Source of the DNA: Holosporales bacterium
GTDB taxonomy: Bacteria > Pseudomonadota > Alphaproteobacteria > Caedimonadales > UBA9215
Assembly: GCA_003503995.1 (NCBI GenBank)
Contig: DOCA01000100.1
Location: forward strand, 1 to 6,977
DNA: 6,977 nucleotides
Direction of reading: 5' to 3'
Below are positions 1 to 6,310 of this stretch, one piece after another. Below the pieces are notes generated by a model, which was not told the DNA's origin, made no database searches, and saw only the letters and a list, made by a program, of their open reading frames with translations. Position 1 is the first letter of the stretch. The number at the start of each line of letters is the position of its first letter. Position numbers and translations under genes: made by a program.

Positions 1-2055
1 ATCTGGAACCTCGTCTTCATGCAGTACAACCAATTGGATGATGGAACAAAAGTCGATTTACCTAACCCATCCATTGATACGGGAGCTGGTCTTGAGCGTC
101 TTGCAGCGGTTTTGCAAAACACCCATGACAACTATGAAATTGATCTTTTTAAACACCTTATCCAAACTTCCATTGAACTTACAGGAGCTTTTGAAGCAAA
201 ATATTTAACATCCCACCGTATCATTGCTGATCACTTGCGTTCTAGTAGCTTTCTTATTGCCGATGGGATTTTACCATCCAATGAAGGCCGAGGCTATGTG
301 TTGCGCCGTATTATGCGCCGTGCTATGCGCCATGTTTATTTGTTGGGAACAAAAGAGCCTTTAATGCATCGTTTAGCACCAACTCTTGTTACTGAAATGG
401 GAGAGGCTTATCCTGAATTGGGGCGGGCCCAAGCACTTATTGTGGAAACTCTAAAGCTAGAGGAAGAGCGCTTTCGTAAGACGCTCGGACGTGGTTTGAA
501 ACTTTTGGAGGAAGAGCAGAAAAATCTTTTGAGCTCAAAGATCTTATCAGGTGATGTTGCCTTTAAGCTCTATGATACTTATGGTTTTCCTTTAGATTTA
601 ACCCAAGATATTCTACGTTCTCACAATCAATCGGTAGATATAGACGGTTTCAACGCAGCCATGGAGGCTCAAAAGGCTGAAGCTCGCCAGTCTTGGAGTG
701 GATCTGGCGAAGAAAAAGATGAAGCTATCTGGTTTAAACTTGCCCAAAATTTATCCCCCACGGAGTTTTTGGGATATTCCCACACAACAGCACAAGGGCA
801 AGTGCTGGCTCTTGTGCAACAGGGAAAAAGTGTTGAAAAAGTGGCTCAAGGTGATGTTTTTGTGGTTACTAATCAAACACCCTTTTATGCAGAATCAGGT
901 GGGCAAGTGGGGGATCAAGGTCGCCTTACAGCAGCTGGTTTTATGGGAGTTGTAACGAACTGTACTAAAAAGGCTGGCAAGCTCTTTGTTCACCACGTTA
1001 CCCTTGAGGATGGCTGTCTTTCTGCTGGGGACGTGCTCGAATTATTAGTTGATAATAAAAAACGCGACCTAACAAAAGCCAATCACTCAGCAACGCACCT
1101 TCTCCACGCAACCTTGCGACACTATTTAGGGGAACAGGTGGTGCAAAAGGGTTCTCTTGTGGGGCCAAATCGTTTGCGATTTGATTTTAGTTTTAATCAA
1201 CCCCTCAGTTCTTTGCAGCTTCAAGCCGTTGAGGATCAAGTTAATGACCTTATCAGAGCAAACACCTCTGTCCAAACAAAAATTATGATTCCCGATGAGG
1301 CTCTTAAAATAGGAGCTATGGCCTTATTTGGTGAGAAATACGGAGATGAAGTTCGCGTGCTTTCCATGGGAGAAAGCAATGATATGGATCACACTTCTTA
1401 CTCCGTCGAATTTTGTGGGGGAACCCATGTAAAGCGTACGGGAGATATTGGCTACTTCAAAATTACAGCTGAATCTGGTGTTGCAGCTGGTGTGCGCCGC
1501 ATTGAAGCTCAAACAGGCCCAGGGGCTGAAGCTTATGCAAGAGGCATCGAAGATATTTCAAACGTTCTCTCAACTCGTTTAAAAACGAAACCTTCTTTAT
1601 TAACAGAGCGCGTTGCCACTCTCATCGAAGAGAAAAAAAATCTCGAACGCGATGTGAAAAAACTAAAAGAAAAGCTAGCTTTTGGAGGCTCTGAGGGCGC
1701 AAGTGAAGGATCGACAAAGGATATCAAACAAATTGGCTCCTTTTCCTATCTTGCAAAAACCTTAGAAGACTCAAATCCTCAAGACCTAAAACCCGCAGCA
1801 GATGCCTTTAAAAAGCAAATCAAATCTGGAGTCGTTGTTTTGGGGAGTAGTGCCCAAGGAAAAGCATCCTTAGTTGTTGCGGTAACAGCGGATTTAACTG
1901 ACAAGATTAGTGCCGTCGACTTAGTACGCATTGGCTCTAAAACTCTTGGTGGAAAAGGTGGTGGTGGTCGCCCTGACATGGCCCAAGCTGGGGGACCTAA
2001 TGTTGATGCCTTATTAAGTGCCTATGGAGAAATTGAAAAAGCTCTTGTTGTGTAA
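1..2055 (+). CDS. alaS: alanyl-tRNA synthetase, 5'-truncated by the window edge
   Basis: Cytoplasmic class IIc synthetase that joins L-alanine to tRNA-Ala and hydrolyses mischarged Ser- or Gly-tRNA-Ala. The frame is open from base 1 (IWNLVFMQYN...), so the ATG at 19 is internal. The family is about 870-880 residues; 684 are visible and about 200 N-terminal residues (class II motifs 1 and 2) lie off the window. Visible, in fragment numbering: motif 3 (TGAGLERLAAV, ~27-37); the tRNA-binding helical region with GYVLRRIMRRAMRH (~97-110); the editing domain with zinc-type HSATH (H362, H366) and CGGTH (C472, H476); a charged coiled-coil-like helix (~533-563); and the C-Ala domain ending in GGKGGGGRPDMAQAGG (from 650). 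All editing residues are intact. Compared with the E. coli enzyme as I recall it, about 8 extra residues precede CGGTH, as in alphaproteobacterial AlaRS. No GC-rich terminator follows the TAA, only A/T-rich weak hairpins. Confidence 0.97.
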   Translation: MWNLVFMQYNQLDDGTKVDLPNPSIDTGAGLERLAAVLQNTHDNYEIDLFKHLIQTSIELTGAFEAKYLTSHRIIADHLRSSSFLIADGILPSNEGRGYVLRRIMRRAMRHVYLLGTKEPLMHRLAPTLVTEMGEAYPELGRAQALIVETLKLEEERFRKTLGRGLKLLEEEQKNLLSSKILSGDVAFKLYDTYGFPLDLTQDILRSHNQSVDIDGFNAAMEAQKAEARQSWSGSGEEKDEAIWFKLAQNLSPTEFLGYSHTTAQGQVLALVQQGKSVEKVAQGDVFVVTNQTPFYAESGGQVGDQGRLTAAGFMGVVTNCTKKAGKLFVHHVTLEDGCLSAGDVLELLVDNKKRDLTKANHSATHLLHATLRHYLGEQVVQKGSLVGPNRLRFDFSFNQPLSSLQLQAVEDQVNDLIRANTSVQTKIMIPDEALKIGAMALFGEKYGDEVRVLSMGESNDMDHTSYSVEFCGGTHVKRTGDIGYFKITAESGVAAGVRRIEAQTGPGAEAYARGIEDISNVLSTRLKTKPSLLTERVATLIEEKKNLERDVKKLKEKLAFGGSEGASEGSTKDIKQIGSFSYLAKTLEDSNPQDLKPAADAFKKQIKSGVVVLGSSAQGKASLVVAVTADLTDKISAVDLVRIGSKTLGGKGGGGRPDMAQAGGPNVDALLSAYGEIEKALVV

Positions 2056-2205
2056 TCAGCTCTTTTTTCATTTTTTAAAAAGAAATTTTTCAAAGCTTTC
2101 TTGAGTGGATAAAAGCCTATTTTTCCCGAAAAAGAAGTAAAATAACCCTTTGCACAACATCTATCGTCATTTCTACTTGTGATGCTCATGACCCTTAAAA
2201 ATACA

Positions 2206-2234
2206 TTGACTTTCAGGCAATATTTTGCTACACT
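2206..2234 (+). promoter_or_regulatory. sigma70-type promoter of tlc
   Basis: A -35 box TTGACT (2206-2211) and a -10 box TACACT (2229-2234) are separated by exactly 17 bases. The -10 is preceded by TGC (2226-2228), giving an extended -10 motif. Transcription would start near 2241, leaving a leader of about 40 bases before the tlc ATG at 2283. An AAGGA ribosome binding site sits at 2271-2275, 7 bases from that ATG. No other promoter in the alaS-tlc gap looks as good. Whether it is regulated cannot be read from the sequence; no operator-like dyad overlaps it. Confidence 0.72.
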
Positions 2235-2282
2235 TATTCACATAGTCCTGCAACTTATTAAAAATACTAAAAGGAAAAAAGA

Positions 2283-3818
2283 ATGTCTTCCGACACAACA
2301 ACAACAACTCAGCCCGCATTTTCCAAAATTCGCCAAGCACTCTTTCCCATTTATACAGATGAATTAAAAAAGTTTCTTCCTATTGCTTTTATTATGTTAT
2401 GTATTTTGTTCAATTACACAGTTTTAAGAAACACTAAAGATGCTTTAATTGGTACAGCTGCAGGAGCTGGAATTGAAGCCATTCCATACCTTAAAAGTAT
2501 TTTTGTTATGAGCTCTGCCATTGCGTTTGTGGTACTTTACACCAAGCTTAGCAACATGTTTTCAGCAGAAAAGTTGTTTTATATTCTAACCTCAGCCTTT
2601 CTCATTTTCTTTGGAGCTTTTGCTCTTGTTATTTACCCCAATATTGCGTCCCTCCACCCTGATTTGGATGCTGTTAAAGCCCTTCAAACAGAATTTCCGC
2701 GCATTAAATTCCTTTTTTCTGTCTGGGGTGTCTGGACTTACTCGTTGTTTTACGTAATGTCAGAGCTTTGGGGAAGCGTGATGATTTCCTTACTTTTCTG
2801 GCAGTTTGCCAACGAAGTGGTGAGATCTAATGAAGCTAAACGTTTTTACCCTATTTTTGTGTTGATTGGTAATATTGCCTTGATTCTTTCTGGCTATGCC
2901 GTTGAGCGCCTCTCTGCCATTCGTGATAGTCTACCAGCAGGCATTGATGCTTGGGGGGTTTCTTTAAACTACTTGATGACTCTTATTGTGATCATGGGTA
3001 TTGCGTGCATGCTTGTTTACCGTTGGTTGAATAAAAATGTTCTGACGGATCCAAAGTATTACGATGCTGCCGAACCCAAAAAAGAAAAGAAGAAAAAACC
3101 AAAAATGGGTGTTGTAGACAGCTTTAAATATATCTTCTCAAACCCTTACATTGGCCTTATTGCCCTTCTTGTTTTGAGCTATGGTATGTCTATTAACCTT
3201 GTTGAGTTGATTTGGAAAAAACAAATTGCAATCCAATTCTTTGGAGATGCTAACGGTTACAACGCTTTCATGGGAAGCTTCTCTAAATGGACTGGTATTG
3301 GTACCATTGCGATCATCTTTATGACAAAAGGTGTTGTGAGCCGCTTTGGTTGGTTTGCTGGTGCCATTGTAACGCCCCTTGTTTTGGCTCTAACTGGCGC
3401 GTTGTTCTTTACATTGATTCTTTACGGAGATGTTCTTAATCCTCAAATGTTTGGTCTTGCTGTTTCTGCAACTTATATGGCCGTAATTGTGGGCATGATC
3501 CAAAATATCTTCACAAAGGGTTCTAAGTACGCTCTTTTTGACCCAACAAAGGAAATGGCCTACATTCCCCTTGATCAAGAATTGAAAACGAAAGGTAAAG
3601 CCGTTGTTGATGTAATTGGTGGTCGTCTTGGTAAAGCTGCTGGTGGCTGGACAATTCTTGGACTGTTCACTGTTTTCTCAGCAACAGATGCTATGGATGT
3701 TGCTCCTTACCTCGGCTTCTTTATTGGCGCTGTTGTTGTGCTCTGGATTATTGGTGTGGTTGCGTTGTCTCGTCGTTATAATGCCCTTGTCGGACGTCGC
3801 GAAGAACTTGCGAAGTAA
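2283..3818 (+). CDS. tlc: ATP/ADP translocase (NTT/Tlc family nucleotide transporter)
   Basis: Inner-membrane nucleotide antiporter of the non-mitochondrial ATP:ADP antiporter family, by which intracellular bacteria import host ATP in exchange for ADP. The 511 residues match the family length (about 500) and hold 11-12 hydrophobic segments, for example ~31-48, 70-88, 98-119, 188-206, 226-247, 288-306, 355-380, 390-410 and 475-495. Family landmarks are in order: RNTKDALI (K52), SELWGSVMISLLFWQFAN (E161), NEAKRFYP, KNVLTDPKYY, a lysine-rich cytoplasmic loop (266-274), INLVELIWKK (E308), KYALFDPTKEMAYIPLDQEL, and TKGKAVVDVIGGRLGK (K437). K52, E161, E308 and K437 appear to correspond to charged residues shown to be essential in plant plastid NTT. 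The sequence resembles Rickettsia Tlc1, suggesting true ATP/ADP exchange, but other isoforms carry different nucleotides, so the substrate is inferred. Start: ATG with AAGGA 7 bases upstream. It has its own promoter and terminator, so it is a monocistronic unit. Residues 5-9 are a run of threonines from an ACA repeat. Confidence 0.96.
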   Translation: MSSDTTTTTQPAFSKIRQALFPIYTDELKKFLPIAFIMLCILFNYTVLRNTKDALIGTAAGAGIEAIPYLKSIFVMSSAIAFVVLYTKLSNMFSAEKLFYILTSAFLIFFGAFALVIYPNIASLHPDLDAVKALQTEFPRIKFLFSVWGVWTYSLFYVMSELWGSVMISLLFWQFANEVVRSNEAKRFYPIFVLIGNIALILSGYAVERLSAIRDSLPAGIDAWGVSLNYLMTLIVIMGIACMLVYRWLNKNVLTDPKYYDAAEPKKEKKKKPKMGVVDSFKYIFSNPYIGLIALLVLSYGMSINLVELIWKKQIAIQFFGDANGYNAFMGSFSKWTGIGTIAIIFMTKGVVSRFGWFAGAIVTPLVLALTGALFFTLILYGDVLNPQMFGLAVSATYMAVIVGMIQNIFTKGSKYALFDPTKEMAYIPLDQELKTKGKAVVDVIGGRLGKAAGGWTILGLFTVFSATDAMDVAPYLGFFIGAVVVLWIIGVVALSRRYNALVGRREELAK

Positions 3819-3840
3819 TTCACTATTTTGTTTTTCCAAC

Positions 3841-3871
3841 AAACGTCGACTCAATCAGTCGGCGTTTTTTT
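3841..3871 (+). terminator. rho-independent terminator of tlc
   Basis: An 11-bp stem pairs AAACGTCGACT (3841-3851) with AGTCGGCGTTT (3857-3867) around the loop CAATC, with one G-U wobble in the RNA. It runs into a T tract at 3865-3871. It begins 22 bases after the tlc stop and ends 30 bases before zapE, so it isolates the two genes. A second, weaker 6-bp stem (TTTGTT 3827-3832 with AACAAA 3838-3843) overlaps its foot. Confidence 0.92.
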
Positions 3872-3886
3872 ATGGGGGGAAAACTG

Positions 3887-3895
3887 TGATATAGT
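3887..3895 (+). promoter_or_regulatory. extended -10 promoter for a probably leaderless zapE mRNA
   Basis: TGA followed by TATAGT (-10 box at 3890-3895) forms an extended -10 element. The -35 position falls in the T tract of the preceding terminator and has no recognisable box, which extended -10 promoters can do without. Six bases separate the -10 box from the zapE ATG at 3902, so the predicted transcription start coincides with the A of that ATG. No Shine-Dalgarno sequence lies within range; the only purine run (GGGGGGA, 3874-3880) is 21 bases upstream. Confidence 0.5.
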
Positions 3896-3901
3896 AGCAT
3901 C

Positions 3902-4978
3902 ATGACAGCCTTATTAACGCACTATCTGACTCTCTGCAAAGAACAGCACATTCAAAAGGATGAGGCTCAGATAGGCGCCCTTAAAAAATTAGATAATCTA
4001 TCACAAAACCTTCTTAATTATGTTACCACTCCCTCTTTTCCTTTCTCGTTATGGGTAAAGAAAAAACCTCTGCGGGGTCTTTATATTTATGGAGGCGTCG
4101 GACGCGGCAAGAGCATGCTTATGGATCTCTTTTTTGATCATTTAAAAGATGTTCCGAAACAACGCTATCATTTCCATGAATTTATGTTGATGATTCATAC
4201 AGAAGTCAAAACCATCATGGACACTAAAGGCGGAAATACAGATCATCCCCTTGAAAAAATTGCAGAAAAACTCGCCTCACAAGCTCTGGTGATTTGTTTT
4301 GACGAGTTCCATATTAAAGACATAACCGATGCTATGCTATTAAGCCGCCTTATGGGATTTTTATGGAAACAAGGCATTGTGTTGGTTGCGACATCAAACT
4401 TCCCCCCTGATGAGCTTTATAAAGATGGTTATCAACGCAATCTTATTCTCCCTTTTTTTAAAGAGATCTCAAAAAAACTAGAAACTTATAATTTAAATGG
4501 CACACAAGATTATCGTCAGCTTTTTAAAGCTGAAAAAGAACGTTATTTTCTAACATCTAACTCTAAAAGCACTCAACACCTTCAAACTATATTCGATCAT
4601 TTGCGACAAGGTTCTCCGATAACCTCGAAAAAACTCTCCCTTAAAAAACGCCATTGGGTTATTCCAAAGTATGCTGGAGGTGTTGCGTGGTTTCAATTTG
4701 ACGAAATCTGTGGGCAAGCTTTAGGGGCAAGCGATTATCTTGAGTTAACGCACCATGTTCATACGGTTTTGGTGTCTGGTATCCCAGAGCTAGCAGATGA
4801 AAGTCTTGATCGCGTTAAACGCCTTATTACCCTTATTGATGTACTCTATGATCGTGAGATAAATTTTGCTGCTTCAGGGGCAAAACCCTTGACAGAACTT
4901 TATACTGACGAGAAAGAAAACGAGCTTTTTGAACGCACCTCTTCACGCTTAATTTCCATGACAAATTATTCCCAATGA
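3902..4978 (+). CDS. zapE: cell division protein ZapE (AFG1/LACE1-family P-loop ATPase)
   Basis: Cytoplasmic, membrane-associated AAA-like ATPase. In E. coli ZapE binds FtsZ and acts in cell division under stress; the mitochondrial homologue AFG1/LACE1 acts in protein quality control. The 358 residues are close to the usual 350-390. Visible motifs: RGLYIYGGVGRGKS with Walker A at 64-71 (K70), the family pattern QRYHFHEFMLMIH (87-99), Walker B LVICFDE (129-135, D134, E135) followed by FHIKDITDAMLL, sensor-1 region ATSNFPPDELY (163-173, N166), and the C-terminal AWFQFDEIC and LIDVLYDREINFAASGAKPL blocks. Start: the N-terminus (YLTLCKEQHIQKDEAQIGALKKLD) aligns with the start of known ZapE proteins. 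The frame has a TGA at 3887-3889 with no start codon before 3902, so this ATG is the only sensible start even though it lacks a ribosome binding site. No key residue is missing. It stands alone behind a terminator; 73 bases separate it from ald, so read-through into ald is possible. Confidence 0.94.
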   Translation: MTALLTHYLTLCKEQHIQKDEAQIGALKKLDNLSQNLLNYVTTPSFPFSLWVKKKPLRGLYIYGGVGRGKSMLMDLFFDHLKDVPKQRYHFHEFMLMIHTEVKTIMDTKGGNTDHPLEKIAEKLASQALVICFDEFHIKDITDAMLLSRLMGFLWKQGIVLVATSNFPPDELYKDGYQRNLILPFFKEISKKLETYNLNGTQDYRQLFKAEKERYFLTSNSKSTQHLQTIFDHLRQGSPITSKKLSLKKRHWVIPKYAGGVAWFQFDEICGQALGASDYLELTHHVHTVLVSGIPELADESLDRVKRLITLIDVLYDREINFAASGAKPLTELYTDEKENELFERTSSRLISMTNYSQ

Positions 4979-5037
4979 GGTATATATTCGGAACAGGTTG
5001 CTTCGCAACGTAATAACATTGAGTAAGTTTAGTAAAG

Positions 5038-5043
5038 TAAGGA
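5038..5043 (+). promoter_or_regulatory. ribosome binding site that fixes the ald start
   Basis: TAAGGA lies 8 bases before the ATG at 5052. It supports that ATG over the in-frame TTG at 4998, which has no Shine-Dalgarno sequence and would add 18 residues not found in the family. Confidence 0.75.
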
Positions 5044-5051
5044 AAAATCGT

Positions 5052-6167
5052 ATGATTATTGGTGTTCCAAAGGAAATTAAAACGCACGAATATCGCGTAG
5101 GTCTTGTTCCTGGCAGCGTTAAAGAGCTTGTACGGGCTGGTCATAGCGTACTTGTTGAAACCAATGCAGGAACTGAAATCGCTTTTACCGATGACATCTA
5201 TGAGAAAGCTGGTGCCACAATTGTTTCTACACCCAAAGAAATTTTTGATACTGCTGATATGATTGTGAAAGTTAAAGAACCTCAGCTTAGTGAATGTGAA
5301 ATGTTACGCGAGGGACAAATTTTATTTACTTATTTGCATCTTGCAGCAGATAAGGCTCAAACAGAAGCGCTTATCAAGTCTAAATCCATTGCTATTGCCT
5401 ATGAAACTGTCACTGATAATCGTGGTCAACTGCCTCTTTTAACACCCATGAGTGAAGTTGCAGGACGTATGTCTGTTCAAGTAGGTGCAACGTGCCTTCA
5501 AAAGTATTCAGGAGGGTCTGGTGTATTGCTTGGTGGTGTGCCAGGAGTCGAACCCGGTCACGTTGTTATCATCGGTGGTGGTATCGTTGGAACAGCAGCT
5601 GCTCGTATGGCCATGGGCCTTGAAGCACAGGTAACCGTCATTGATAGATCTAACCAACGTTTACACGAGTTGGATTGCATGTATGGTTCACGATTAAATA
5701 AAATTTATTCAACCTATGATAATATTGAACGCTATGTTGCAGATGCTGATCTTGTGATCGGTGCTGTTCTTGTTCCTGGAGCTGCGGCGCCAAAACTTGT
5801 GAACCGTTCTATGATTCAAAATATGCGGCCCGGTTCTGCTCTAGTTGATGTTGCCATTGATCAAGGCGGTTGCTTTGAAACATCAAAGCCCACAAGTCAT
5901 GCTGATCCAACCTATGAAGTTGGTGGTATTGTTCATTACTGTGTAACAAATATGCCAGGAGCCGTTGCTAAAACAGCTGCTGTTGCCCTTAATAATGCAA
6001 CCCTTCCCTATGTGATGGCATTGGCTCAAAAACACAAGCAAGCCTTACGAGATGACGCAAACTTAATGAGAGGCCTTAATGTTTATCGCGGTACAGTTAC
6101 TTACGAGGCTGTGGCCAATGACTTAGGGTATGAATTTGTGGATGCGGCAAAAGTTATTGGTTTATAG
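5052..6167 (+). CDS. ald: alanine dehydrogenase (NAD-dependent)
   Basis: Cytoplasmic enzyme (EC 1.4.1.1) that oxidatively deaminates L-alanine to pyruvate and ammonium with NAD+, or runs in reverse to make alanine. From the ATG at 5052 the protein has 371 residues, the same as the Mycobacterium tuberculosis enzyme. Known catalytic positions fall at identical numbers: R15 in HEYRVG, K75 in VKVKEP, H96 in TYLHLAAD, and D270 in DVAIDQGG. The NAD-binding Rossmann fold shows GGGIVG (175-180) and the ribose-binding D198 at the end of the second strand. Other family blocks are PLLTPMSEVAGRMSVQVGA, GGVPGVEPG, and HYCVTNMPGAVAKTA. Nicotinamide nucleotide transhydrogenase PntA is related but lacks this C-terminal arrangement. 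In an intracellular cell it would feed host-derived alanine into pyruvate and NADH. A weak promoter candidate lies in the zapE tail (ATGACA 4958-4963, 17 bases, TATATA 4981-4986), and a small hairpin (4997-5009) lies in the leader. An extra inversion or operator is not evident. Confidence 0.96.
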   Translation: MIIGVPKEIKTHEYRVGLVPGSVKELVRAGHSVLVETNAGTEIAFTDDIYEKAGATIVSTPKEIFDTADMIVKVKEPQLSECEMLREGQILFTYLHLAADKAQTEALIKSKSIAIAYETVTDNRGQLPLLTPMSEVAGRMSVQVGATCLQKYSGGSGVLLGGVPGVEPGHVVIIGGGIVGTAAARMAMGLEAQVTVIDRSNQRLHELDCMYGSRLNKIYSTYDNIERYVADADLVIGAVLVPGAAAPKLVNRSMIQNMRPGSALVDVAIDQGGCFETSKPTSHADPTYEVGGIVHYCVTNMPGAVAKTAAVALNNATLPYVMALAQKHKQALRDDANLMRGLNVYRGTVTYEAVANDLGYEFVDAAKVIGL

Positions 6168-6180
6168 AAATTGATACTCT

Positions 6181-6210
6181 CTCAAAAAAAAATCCCTTGG
6201 GGATTTTGAG
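6181..6210. terminator. bidirectional terminator hairpin between ald and the LOG frame
   Basis: AAAATCCC (6189-6196) pairs with GGGATTTT (6200-6207) around TTG. Read on the minus strand the stem ends in a run of nine T residues (complement of the A run 6184-6192), an ideal intrinsic terminator for transcripts from the LOG frame. Read on the plus strand only TTTTG follows, so it would stop ald transcripts less efficiently. It starts 13 bases after the ald stop. The flanking CTC (6181-6183) and GAG (6208-6210) can also pair. Confidence 0.8.
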
Positions 6211-6214
6211 GAAT

Positions 6215-6280
6215 AGTTTTAAGGCTTAAAAGATCATTCAGATAAATTCTGAAAAATATCTTTTGAGTCTTCTTAAAACT
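6215..6280. repeat. long imperfect inverted repeat (extended hairpin)
   Basis: Three nested arms pair in order: AGTTTT (6215-6220) with AAAACT (6275-6280); AAGGCTTAAAAGAT (6221-6234) with ATCTTTTGAGTCTT (6258-6271), 14 bp with two G-U wobbles on the plus-strand RNA; and TTCAG (6237-6241) with CTGAA (6249-6253) around a 7-base loop. In total about 25 bp over 66 bases, with a 3-base bulge (6272-6274) and a small internal loop. There is no T tract, so it is not a simple terminator. On the minus strand it lies just after the LOG stop codon and before the terminator at 6181-6210. It could be a structured 3' end, a processed RNA, or a small palindromic repeat of the genome; the sequence alone does not decide. 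Confidence 0.6.
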
Positions 6281-6310
6281 TAGAAAATACTGCTATATAG
6301 CTACAAAGGA

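Noticed and set aside
2061..2095. Possible alaS terminator in the A/T-rich stretch after the stop codon.
   Set aside because: The pairings (for example CTTTTT with AAAAAG) contain almost only A-T pairs and lack a defined GC-rich stem followed by a T tract.
2120..2133. Hairpin TTTTTC-CC-GAAAAA in the alaS-tlc gap.
   Set aside because: Only 5-6 weak base pairs with a minimal loop and no T tract; expected by chance in such AT-rich DNA.
2179..2367. A 62-codon open frame overlapping the tlc start.
   Set aside because: No ribosome binding site or family resemblance; it is out of frame with tlc and spans the tlc promoter and leader.
3616..3894. A 92-codon hydrophobic frame within the tlc 3' end.
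   Set aside because: It is the +1 shadow of a membrane protein gene and runs through the tlc terminator.
4958..4986. Promoter for ald inside the zapE tail (ATGACA, 17-base spacer, TATATA).
   Set aside because: The -10 matches only 4 of 6 positions and the sequence overlaps coding DNA; kept as a remark in the ald entry rather than a feature.
4998..5051. TTG-initiated N-terminal extension of ald by 18 residues.
   Set aside because: No ribosome binding site precedes the TTG, the added residues are basic and unlike the family, and TAAGGA with an ATG at 5052 gives exactly 371 residues with catalytic residues at their known numbers.
4833..5144. A 103-codon minus-strand frame across the zapE-ald junction.
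   Set aside because: It lies antisense to two well-supported genes and shows no recognisable motif or ribosome binding site.
6292..6301. Perfect 10-base palindrome GCTATATAGC.
   Set aside because: Too short and A/T-rich to stand out from chance, and not linked to any start codon or promoter.
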